Below are positions 34,101 through 40,487 of a stretch of 45,443 nucleotides of DNA, piece by piece. Position numbers and translations under genes: made by a program. Every line of letters starts with the position of its first letter. Position 1 is the first letter of the stretch. Source of the stretch: CAYRVX01 sp964642165. Lineage in GTDB: Bacteria; Planctomycetota; Phycisphaerae; SM23-33. The notes beneath the pieces were generated by a model, which saw nothing but the letters and a program-made list of their open reading frames with translations, had not been told where the DNA came from and did no database searches. Location of the stretch: positions 1 through 45,443 of the forward strand of contig CAZXOC010000015.1 in assembly GCA_964642165.1 (NCBI GenBank), given 5' to 3'.

Positions 34101-36592
34101 CCCGCGTCGCGAATCTCTTGCGACTGAATCGGCCGGGCGAACGACTGGCCGATCCGAGTGACGTGGATAAGGTGCTGGCGGACACTGCGGCAGACATGCC
34201 TGTGGGAATGCGTCGGCTGGCGACCGCCAGGCTGCTGGAATGGGCCGATCAACGGAAGGTTCTCACGCGCCTGGCGGAACTGACGCGGGACGAGGACGGC
34301 TTTGTCACACTCCACGCCTCGCAGGTGCTGGCGCTGTCCGGGCGACGGGGGAACGTGCAGCTTCTGCGCGACATTGCCGGCGGCAAGCAGGTGCTTTCGT
34401 CGTCAGAGTTCGAACGAGACGCCGCCGCCTGGACACTGCTGGCCTTGGGAGAGACTCTTCCGGCAGCCGCCAACAATCACAGTTCCTTCTTTGACAAGAC
34501 GCTGGAGGAGATTCGCGCACGCCAGCAAGCCGGCCGGAAAGTCCCCCGGGACGTGTTGTCCAGACTCGCGAAGCGGCTTCAGCCCGCGTCTCAGCCCGCC
34601 GGCAGCAAGCTGGAGTTCCGCGTCGCGCCCAAGCCGTCGGACTTGGGTAAGGCGGAACTGGCCAGCTACATGGATTGGCTGAAGGCCAGCAAGGTGGGAT
34701 TCTGGTGGAAGAACGGCCGCGTTGCCGGGATCGCCGGGCGGATGCCGGATCACGCCTGGCTGCCCATTTCCGGCGAACTGACGAACGCGCCGCAGTTGGT
34801 TACGGGCCTGTATCAGGGGCAGAAGTATGTGCTGGTGTCCGACAAGCCCGGCCAGACGATGGTGCCCGGGGAAGGCAAGGATGCCTGGGGATTGTCCACG
34901 GTGTTCGCCGGGAATGACCGGCAGAACGAACCGGCCGTCAAGTTCGTGCTGGACGATCGCGGGGCGGAACTCTTCTCGGCCTTGACCAGGGTCAACATCA
35001 ACAACGCCTTGGCCATCGTGGTCGACGGCAAGGTCATCTCCGCGCCGATCATCAGGACCGCCCTGGGCAAGCAAGGGCAGATCACCGGCCGCTTCACGGA
35101 GCAGGAAATCCAAGCCCTCGTCCGGTCTCTCAAGGCCGGCATGCCCCCGGCGGGCAAAGCAGCCACGCAATCAGAAACGCGACAAGCAGGTCTTCGGAGC
35201 GGCGACCTCTCGGGGACTTGGGCAGGAGAGCAGGATGATGTAAAGGCAACCATCGAGTTCTACGCCGACGACGGGGCTGCGACCTGGCGCATCCAAGATC
35301 CCACGACAACCGTTCTCGCGGACCTGAAACTGGTGGACGAATCAGGAACTGGTACTGTGGGGTTGAGGTTCGACTATGGGACGAGGGCGACGGGGCGGCG
35401 CGGCTCGGCGGTAATCGGCAGAGTGGAAAGCATGGCGTCAGGCGGACTTGCCTTGACAATCTTGCCTGCCGCATCGCAGTTAACGAGCGACTATCCGTCG
35501 ACGGCGAGGATTCTGCTTCGACGGATAGCGCCGGCCAATTGGAAGTCTCCTGCCACACAAGCTACGCAGCCGGCCGCGCAATCCGGGCGGCGGGGGTTGA
35601 GCATTCGACGGGGCAGCGGCCACGGCCCGGGCCTGACGGTAGACGGTCCTTTGGTGACGGTTTCCAATGACGGGCGTCTGCTTGTGGCATCGATCGGACG
35701 GCAGTGCGGCATCATCGACGTTGCGACCGGCCGTGAGACGCGGTGCATCCGGGCCCCCAATGACGGCGTATGGTGCATCTCGCCCGACAGGAAGGTGTTG
35801 GCCGGCAGTCGTGGCACGGTAATGGACGCGGTGACCGGCCGGCAGATTGCGGAGCTTGATGGCGGCGATCGAGGGCTTTCTTCGATGCCGCAGTTCTCGG
35901 GGGATGGTGGAACGCTGGCGCTTTTCACGAACAAGTTCGCCGCCATCTATGACGCCAGGACGTGGAAGCTGAGGCGGAAGTTCACAAGCCCGGCTGTGAC
36001 GACGCCCACCCGCGGCGATATCGTGGGCGGCGGCACGATGAGCGCCGATGGCCGCATGGTGGCTGTGTGGCATGCTGTGCCTCCATCCCCGGGTGCACCG
36101 CCGTGGCGCGGGAACAATGGCGCAGTAACGGTCTTCGATGTCGCCAGCGGCGAAGAGGTCCTGACGGCGGCAAGCGAGATCCCTCGACCATCCAAACTGG
36201 CTCCGGGGCCTCTCAATCCGTCGCTGAACGCTAACGGAAAGAGGCTGGCACTCAACAATATGGTTGTTGATGTCGGCTCAGGCAGAACAGTTTGGCAGGG
36301 CGACAATCGCTTGACGTTTGCGGCCATTTCACCAGATGGCCGAACTGTCGCAGCCTGTCGATTCATCGATGATCCATATGGGAAGGGACCCGTCGAGCTA
36401 TACAGAGTCTCGGACGGCAAGCTCATCGGGCTTCTGGGGGAGGTAGACCCAACGCTGAGATCATTGGAGTTCTCGCCGAAGGGCTCGCTGCTGATAGGGA
36501 GAGGCGGAACCGTACGCGAAGCGACATTCATCTGGCGCGTGGCAGCTATCCAACCGCGCGGAACCCAGTCGCCCACGCAGCCGGGGAGCTAG
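31190..36592 (+). CDS. Giant M56 (BlaR1-like) membrane metalloprotease sensor
   Basis: An 1800-residue protein. Residues 20-70 have two membrane helices, and a Pro/Ala-rich loop (about 80-160) and a third helix (about 168-190) follow. The M56 zinc motif is HELAH at 265-269, and a fourth helix lies near 395-415. HEAT-like repeats are at about 425-600, followed by less clear regions and a second HEAT block near 1005-1090. Around 1240-1320 is a SecD P1-head-like segment (VKFVLDDRGAELFSALTR, ALAIVVDGKVISAPII). A lipocalin-like stretch (about 1335-1450) and WD40-type repeats (about 1480-1790) end the protein. It is translated two bases after the BlaI-like gene. Its GC is visibly lower than its neighbours', consistent with transfer. 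Confidence 0.85.
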   Translation: MNIDLDSLRRLAFDALPVLLDAAVKGAVLLAVAGVLLLAMRKASAAARQVVWLLALAALIALPLASAALPSWGVLPGWAKIEMAAEPVSADVADSASAEAPAEPLRGADQADMQTAPPAPREYAAESGAPVAPIEAIEPGHQAAPTPAAAASMAKRAVGSSWRMWIIPSAVAIWVVGSLVCLLTLVLGRISLWRLARRSRRITGGSWASLSHRAAQAVGLRRPVTLLQSRDEPMPMVWGTLRPKLLLPTEAEDWTLERRWVVVLHELAHAKRRDCLAKLIAHVACALYWYNPLCWIAFKRMQREAEAACDDLVLNSTAAPAAGSIGVSTTSGPAFRPVRPSDYAQHLLEIASGLKSGMLAAYSSVAMARKVKLEGRLVAILDATRNRRALTRLGILIAGVLVAAVALPLAVVKAAGQDSSEVFSLVEQLASRDEHTWQAAAERLRKMGPAIAGPVSRLFAQGGPGDAHATQVLESMGKNADVQALMRKGLDSGNVNVVHCSLIVLGKSGNRAHVSAIAPLLEKNTIAASIALSELGGDEAFQALLAVLNKPNIEPRWLIAKHLAGFGRPEAIPQIKKALGSLTGKDVATAHRYVRAIHQLERNGSRPGRNSFSGFHAVGDRGWRLLEGISLDKMGKVYVQPFQPRATAEQTRAAAYQALTAKEGLDLAWDQSQGNRVLAVNGLRLAPYTPALPKGYDVWADGERFLDQRWLAKIVEIHNAKDDVSEVKEGVRAYPFKAGDYFLALLPDGRAGILRLGEVTTQAEHVRIPISLKVFDPLYKAIPASAFSAAASQASTQPVELHYRSSSTFSVADAGVTVIHVAANGNLRTGWTGPPKGEVEFAEFRLDVDANHRDHLKRPQGVLISKAGKCIPVVSLLRGDVAAWIREVSRDGKSQPRVGILLPDSNFATVEKVWRALPAEGRDRWILLVPGKVPDRPRLVKLVAEKKSAASKPTDQLTRLSREMLRHRLRTRVANLLRLNRPGERLADPSDVDKVLADTAADMPVGMRRLATARLLEWADQRKVLTRLAELTRDEDGFVTLHASQVLALSGRRGNVQLLRDIAGGKQVLSSSEFERDAAAWTLLALGETLPAAANNHSSFFDKTLEEIRARQQAGRKVPRDVLSRLAKRLQPASQPAGSKLEFRVAPKPSDLGKAELASYMDWLKASKVGFWWKNGRVAGIAGRMPDHAWLPISGELTNAPQLVTGLYQGQKYVLVSDKPGQTMVPGEGKDAWGLSTVFAGNDRQNEPAVKFVLDDRGAELFSALTRVNINNALAIVVDGKVISAPIIRTALGKQGQITGRFTEQEIQALVRSLKAGMPPAGKAATQSETRQAGLRSGDLSGTWAGEQDDVKATIEFYADDGAATWRIQDPTTTVLADLKLVDESGTGTVGLRFDYGTRATGRRGSAVIGRVESMASGGLALTILPAASQLTSDYPSTARILLRRIAPANWKSPATQATQPAAQSGRRGLSIRRGSGHGPGLTVDGPLVTVSNDGRLLVASIGRQCGIIDVATGRETRCIRAPNDGVWCISPDRKVLAGSRGTVMDAVTGRQIAELDGGDRGLSSMPQFSGDGGTLALFTNKFAAIYDARTWKLRRKFTSPAVTTPTRGDIVGGGTMSADGRMVAVWHAVPPSPGAPPWRGNNGAVTVFDVASGEEVLTAASEIPRPSKLAPGPLNPSLNANGKRLALNNMVVDVGSGRTVWQGDNRLTFAAISPDGRTVAACRFIDDPYGKGPVELYRVSDGKLIGLLGEVDPTLRSLEFSPKGSLLIGRGGTVREATFIWRVAAIQPRGTQSPTQPGS

Positions 36593-36680
36593 GCCCGCCG
36601 TTCCACCGCAACCAAGCCAGCCGATGCAGAAACCGCCCATACGCATCGTTCTTTGGGACCTGAAGGGCGACGGGAAAGGG

Positions 36681-36740
36681 AGGGCCAGGCTACGTCTACA
36701 CGCGTGGGTTGCGGACGAGCAGAAAGGCAGCCTGACCCCC
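36681..36740. repeat. Inner short direct repeat, right
   Basis: The partner of 30530-30590 in the same orientation, with the identical 19-mer at 36706-36724. It is followed by a T5 run and then copy B of the junction repeat. The GGCAGCCTGACCCCC end recalls REP-like dispersed elements, but this is not established. Confidence 0.75.
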
Positions 36741-36749
36741 TTTTTCTCC

Positions 36750-36866
36750 TTCCTCCAGGAGAAGGTCGCCAGGCCCGTCGGCAAGGCCGGCGAGGCCACG
36801 GGCAAGGCCGTCAAGAGGGGCGCGAGCTGGGTCTGGGACAGGCTCAAGGGCGATCAGGGCAACTGA
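36750..36866 (+). pseudogene. Duplicated 3' end of the dienelactone hydrolase gene
   Basis: The plus frame from 36750 encodes FLQEKVARPVGKAGEATGK and on to WVWDRLKG before the stop. It matches the last 40 residues or so of the hydrolase at 30228-30377 but with a single 11-residue unit instead of two. No hydrolase domain precedes it; upstream codons belong to the cargo. Confidence 0.82.
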
Positions 36867-37006
36867 ACCGCCGCCGCGCCGCGGGGCGTCACGGCCAGTC
36901 GTCGAGGACCTCCAGGCGGGTGTAGCGGAGGTAGATGGTCTTGTGCCCGGCGTCGTCGAAGAGGACCTCGGCGCGCGTCTGCGGCCAGTCGTTGCGCAGG
37001 GCGAGG
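36750..37006. repeat. Direct repeat, copy B (hydrolase/uvrD 3' junction)
   Basis: This 257-base stretch matches copy A at 30228-30523. It contains the hydrolase tail relic and the real 3' end of uvrD. The 39-base length difference is explained by one missing 33-base unit and a six-base difference in the short intergenic part. Confidence 0.9.
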
Positions 37007-39186
37007 ACCTTTCCCTCGCCGAAATCGACGTGGCGGACGCGGGCGTTGGGCACGAGGTGCTCGTACTCAGCCGGGGGAGGAGGCACGTCGGCCTGGCGAG
37101 TGCTCCGAGCGCGGCCATGGCCTTCGGCGGCGTCCATGGACCGCTCGATGGCGGCCCGGACCTCGACGTCCTCGTAGAATCCGCCGCGGCTTCGGCGTGG
37201 GGATCGCCGCCGGCGACGCGGAAGGTCGGGCTCCTCGTCCAGCCCGGGGGCGGTGGCGTCCTCGAACGAGACGGACTCGCTGCCGATCTCATCGAGGAAC
37301 GGCGAGGCCACCTGCGGCTTCGTCATCCCGCGGACCATGCGCTGGCGGGCGCAGGTGAGCGTCAGCTCCTGCTTGGCGCGGGTCATGCCGACGAAGGCCA
37401 ACCGGCGCTCTTCTTCCTCGACGGCCTCTCGGGCCCGCCGGCCGGAGCGGTCGAAGCCCATCCGGCCCATGGGCAGCAGGCCGTCCTCGCAGCCGACGAC
37501 GAACACCGCCGGGAACTCCAGCCCCTTGGCCGCGTGCAGCGTCATGAAGGTGACGGCCCCACCGGCGCCGTCGAAGTGGTCCACGTCGGAGACCAGCGAG
37601 ACCTGGTGGAGGAAGTCCGCCAGTCGTGCCTCCTCGTGGGTCTCGTCGAATTCGGCGGCGGTGGAGACCAGCTCGGCGACGTTGGCGCGGGCCTGCTCGC
37701 CTTCCTCGCCGGCGTCGCGGAGGGAGTCTTCCAGGCCGCTGGCGGCGAGGACGGCCTCGACGGCGTCTCTCGCGGGGCGTTCGGCCTCCGCCGCCAGCGA
37801 TGACGTGAGCTTCGAGAAGGCCGACACCTTCTTCGCGGCGGCCTTGCCCAGCCCGGCCGCGTCGGGATGGCGGCAGGCCTCCAGCAGCGACCGCTTGTGG
37901 GCCTCCGCGGCGGCCGCCAGGCGCTTGACCGTGACCGCCCCGATGCCGCGCGCCGGCACGTTGATGACCCGAACGCAGCTCAGGTCGTCGGCGGGGTTGA
38001 CCACCAGGCGAAGGTAGGCCAGCACGTCCTTGACCTCCTTGCGGTTGTAGAACTCCACGCCGCGGGCGATGCGGTACGCGACGCCGGCGTTGCGGAAGAC
38101 CTGCTCCAGGACGCGGCTGAGGGCGTTGATGCGGTAGAAGACGGCCACCTCATCGTGCCGCCCGCCGGCCTGCCGGCGCCGCAGCACGCGCGCGGCGATC
38201 TCGCGGGCCTCGGCGTGCTCGTCCTCGCAGTAGACCACGGAGACGTCGCTGCCGCCCTCCCGGCGCGTCCAGAGGGCCTTGTCCCTGCGCATGCGGTTTC
38301 GGGCGATGAGGCTGGACGCGGCCGCCAGGATCGGCTTGGTGGAGCGGTAGTTTTCCTCGAGGCGAACGATGGTGGCATCGGGGTAGTCGGCCTCGAACTC
38401 CAGGATGTTGCGGATGTCGGCACCGCGCCAGGCGTAGATGCTCTGGTCGGGGTCGCCCGTGGCGCAGACGTTCTGGTGGTCCATGGCGATGCCGTGGGCC
38501 AGGAGGTACTGGGCGCGGTTGGTGTCCTGGTACTCGTCGATGAGGACGTACTGGTAGCGCCGGCCGAGCAGTTCGCGGAGATCCGGCCGGTCACGCAGCA
38601 GGTAGGCCATTCGCAGCAGCAGGTCGTCGAAGTCGAGTGCGTTGTTCTCGCGAAGGAGCCTCTGGTACTCGGCGTAGGCCTCGGCGACGTGCCGGGCGTA
38701 GAAGTCGCCCTCGGCCTGCTCGGCGCACTGCTCGGGGGTCTTGAGCTCGTTCTTGGCGCGGGAGATGGCCGCGTGGATCCGCGCGGGCGGGAAGTTATCG
38801 GCGCGGAGCTCGAGGCGTTTGACGGCGTCGCGGACGATGCGGAGCTGGTCCTGGCGATCGTAGATGCTGTAGTTGTGGGCGATGCCGGCCTCCAGGGCGA
38901 ACTCGCGGAGCAGGCGGGCGCAGAGGGCGTGGAACGTGCAGATGGTCGCGCCCCGGGGGGCGTCGAGGGCCTCGACGCGCTCGCGCATCTCCCCGGCGGC
39001 CTTGTTGGTGAAGGTGATCGCCAGGACGTTCCACGGCGCGATGCCCCGCGTGATGAGATGGGCCACCCGCCGGGTGATGACGCGGGTCTTGCCCGACCCG
39101 GCGCCGGCAAGGACCAGCAGCGGGCCGTCCACGTGGCAGACGGCCTGGCGCTGGGCGTCGTTGAGGTCCGCAAGCAGGTCGCGCAA
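36889..39186 (-). CDS. uvrD: UvrD/PcrA-type superfamily 1 DNA helicase
   Basis: A 765-residue helicase. The start is TTG at 39186, chosen because GGGAGG lies eight bases upstream and LRDLLADLNDAQRQAV is the normal family beginning; TTG 39192 is the close alternative. Motif I is AGAGSGKTR (27-35), Ia is TFTNKAAGEMRER, II is VLIDEYQDTN and III is GDPDQSIYAWRGAD. The later motifs ENYRSTKPI, VTFMTLHAAKGLEF and RLAFVGMTRAK are present. The C-terminal Tudor-like UvrD tail (RHVDFGEGKVLAL) is intact. The enzyme unwinds DNA in mismatch and excision repair. Its last 38 codons are duplicated at 30406-30523. Confidence 0.96.
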   Translation of the reverse strand: MRDLLADLNDAQRQAVCHVDGPLLVLAGAGSGKTRVITRRVAHLITRGIAPWNVLAITFTNKAAGEMRERVEALDAPRGATICTFHALCARLLREFALEAGIAHNYSIYDRQDQLRIVRDAVKRLELRADNFPPARIHAAISRAKNELKTPEQCAEQAEGDFYARHVAEAYAEYQRLLRENNALDFDDLLLRMAYLLRDRPDLRELLGRRYQYVLIDEYQDTNRAQYLLAHGIAMDHQNVCATGDPDQSIYAWRGADIRNILEFEADYPDATIVRLEENYRSTKPILAAASSLIARNRMRRDKALWTRREGGSDVSVVYCEDEHAEAREIAARVLRRRQAGGRHDEVAVFYRINALSRVLEQVFRNAGVAYRIARGVEFYNRKEVKDVLAYLRLVVNPADDLSCVRVINVPARGIGAVTVKRLAAAAEAHKRSLLEACRHPDAAGLGKAAAKKVSAFSKLTSSLAAEAERPARDAVEAVLAASGLEDSLRDAGEEGEQARANVAELVSTAAEFDETHEEARLADFLHQVSLVSDVDHFDGAGGAVTFMTLHAAKGLEFPAVFVVGCEDGLLPMGRMGFDRSGRRAREAVEEEERRLAFVGMTRAKQELTLTCARQRMVRGMTKPQVASPFLDEIGSESVSFEDATAPGLDEEPDLPRRRRRSPRRSRGGFYEDVEVRAAIERSMDAAEGHGRARSTRQADVPPPPAEYEHLVPNARVRHVDFGEGKVLALRNDWPQTRAEVLFDDAGHKTIYLRYTRLEVLDDWP

Positions 39187-39390
39187 CAGCAAGCCCTCCC
39201 GGCCGGGCGCGGCGAGCCGCCCGACGCGCGTGCATGATACCGGAGGCCGCCGCGGGGGCCAAGGCCCGTTCCGTGCCGCTCCCGCGGCGGGGATGTGCCC
39301 GAAATGCGGGTTTTCGGGCGGGTTGCTAAAGCCGTGCCCCAGCGGGCCGATGAAGAGAGCGGGCCCCTTCAGGAAGCCGAAGCGAGAGCC

Positions 39391-39972
39391 ATGCGAGCCG
39401 CCGGGCGAAAAGACGTATTGACCACAGGGCAAGTCGCCAGGATCTGCCGCGTCGCGCCGCGCACGGTCAGCAAGTGGTTCGACACGGGCAAGCTGCGGGG
39501 CTACCGCATTCCCGGCAGCCGCGACCGCCGCATCCCCCTCCAGCAGTTGGTCGCCTTCATGCGCGCCCACGGCATCCCCCTGGACGCCCTGGACCGGGGC
39601 TGCTGCCGCGTCATGGTCCTGTCCCGCTCCTTCCCCCGGGAGGTGCAGGAGACGATCAACGCCTCGGAGCACTACGAGCTTCGGGTGGCCGCCAACGGCT
39701 TCGAGGCGGGCATGGTCGCCCAGGGGTTCCGCCCGCACGTGGTCGTCGTCGACCTGACGGAGAGCGACGAGGCCGAGGCGGCCGACGTCTGCCGGCTGGT
39801 CAAGGCCTCCGACGAGCTCCAGGTCGCGAAGGTCCTCGCGGCCGTCTCGGGTGCCGACGAGCGCCGCCGCCAGGAGCTCCTCTCGGAGGGCTTCGACGGC
39901 TGTCTCGCCAAGCCCCTGACCACGGCCACGCTCGTCGCGGGGGTCGAAGAGGCAACGAACCTGATCAGTTGA
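39391..39972 (+). CDS. HTH (excisionase/MerR-like) plus receiver-domain regulator
   Basis: A 193-residue protein with an N-terminal DNA-binding domain (about 9-68: VLTTGQVARICRVAPRTVSKWFD, then GKLRGYRIPGSRDRRI) like BldC/excisionase. A C-terminal receiver-like domain follows (about 74-190), with a candidate phospho-acceptor Asp in VVVVDLTES and a Lys in FDGCLAKPL. The order, DNA-binding first and receiver last, is the reverse of most response regulators. No histidine kinase lies nearby. The start at 39391 is inferred from domain content; the frame is open for 32 more codons upstream. It is divergent from uvrD. Confidence 0.8.
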   Translation: MRAAGRKDVLTTGQVARICRVAPRTVSKWFDTGKLRGYRIPGSRDRRIPLQQLVAFMRAHGIPLDALDRGCCRVMVLSRSFPREVQETINASEHYELRVAANGFEAGMVAQGFRPHVVVVDLTESDEAEAADVCRLVKASDELQVAKVLAAVSGADERRRQELLSEGFDGCLAKPLTTATLVAGVEEATNLIS

Positions 39973-40249
39973 GCGGACGCACCCTCGGGCCGTTTGGGAG
40001 GGCCTGGCGGTTCGGCGACAGGCGGCCCGAATCCCCTGGATAGGTTGGGTTGCAGCGGACGATCGCGGCCGAGGGACACCGGCCCGCGAAACCGGTCGGA
40101 TGGTTGGCTGGGACGCCGGCCATCCGACCGACTCGTTTTCCCCCCGCCGGCCGCCCCCCGGCGGGCGCCCCGGAAAGAAAAGTCCGCGCCCGGGCGATTT
40201 CCTCTTGCCCCCCGCGCGGGAAGGTCGATATCATATAGCTGAGGTCAGA
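39973..40249. other. Region upstream of the leucine leader
   Basis: No gene is apparent between the regulator and the leader peptide. Near its end, TTGCCC (40205-40210) and TATCAT (40229-40234), 18 bases apart, form the best promoter candidate; this would leave only about ten bases before the leader start. A promoter further upstream is equally possible. Confidence 0.45.
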
Positions 40250-40309
40250 ATGATCCGTCAGAGCAACAGCCTGGGCCTACTTCGACTGCCAGGGCTCTTG
40301 CTGCACTGA
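40250..40309 (+). CDS. Leucine-rich leader peptide of leuA
   Basis: A 19-codon frame, MIRQSNSLGLLRLPGLLLH, ends in TGA at 40307-40309. GAGG (40241-40244) sits five bases before the ATG. Seven of 19 residues are leucine (codons CTG, CTA, CTT, CTG, CTC, TTG, CTG), including CTA, CTT and TTG, which should be rare in such a GC-rich genome. It is followed by alternative hairpins and a terminator before leuA. Its role would be to sense charged leucine tRNA by ribosome stalling, like the leader peptides of enteric leu operons. Confidence 0.85.
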   Translation: MIRQSNSLGLLRLPGLLLH

Positions 40310-40384
40310 CGGATCGCGGACGCGAATCGACCCACGTTGACCGTTTCCGGCCCCGCGATCCCAGGCAGATCGCGGGGCCTTTTT
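40252..40384 (+). promoter_or_regulatory. Leucine attenuator of leuA
   Basis: Three competing helices are visible. Segment 1, GATCCGTCAG (40252-40261), pairs with segment 2, CTGACGGATC (40306-40315), over ten bases. Segment 2 extended, GGATCGCGG (40311-40319), pairs with segment 3, CCGCGATCC (40353-40361), over nine bases as an antiterminator. Segments 3 and 4 form the terminator (40349-40384). The leader stop codon lies inside segment 2. A ribosome that reaches it masks segment 2, and the terminator forms. A ribosome stalled at the first leucines (40271-40288) leaves segment 2 free, and leuA is read. Confidence 0.8.
40349..40384 (+). terminator. Intrinsic terminator within the attenuator
   Basis: Perfect 12-base arms, GGCCCCGCGATC and GATCGCGGGGCC (40349-40360, 40368-40379), flank a seven-base loop and are followed by five T (40380-40384). 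It lies about 100 bases before the leuA start, not after a gene, as expected for attenuation. Confidence 0.93.
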
Positions 40385-40487
40385 CGTTGGTGCCCCGTTC
40401 GGGCAGGCGGGCGTTGAGGCCCCGCCGCCGGACGGGGACGCAGCCGTACAGGTGTCCTGCAAGCTGTCAGCCGGGAAGGAGAAAGCC

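Noticed and set aside
30540..36740. Classical insertion sequence or transposon
   Set aside because: No transposase or integrase is encoded, the short repeats are direct rather than inverted, and the duplicated flank is far longer than a target-site duplication.
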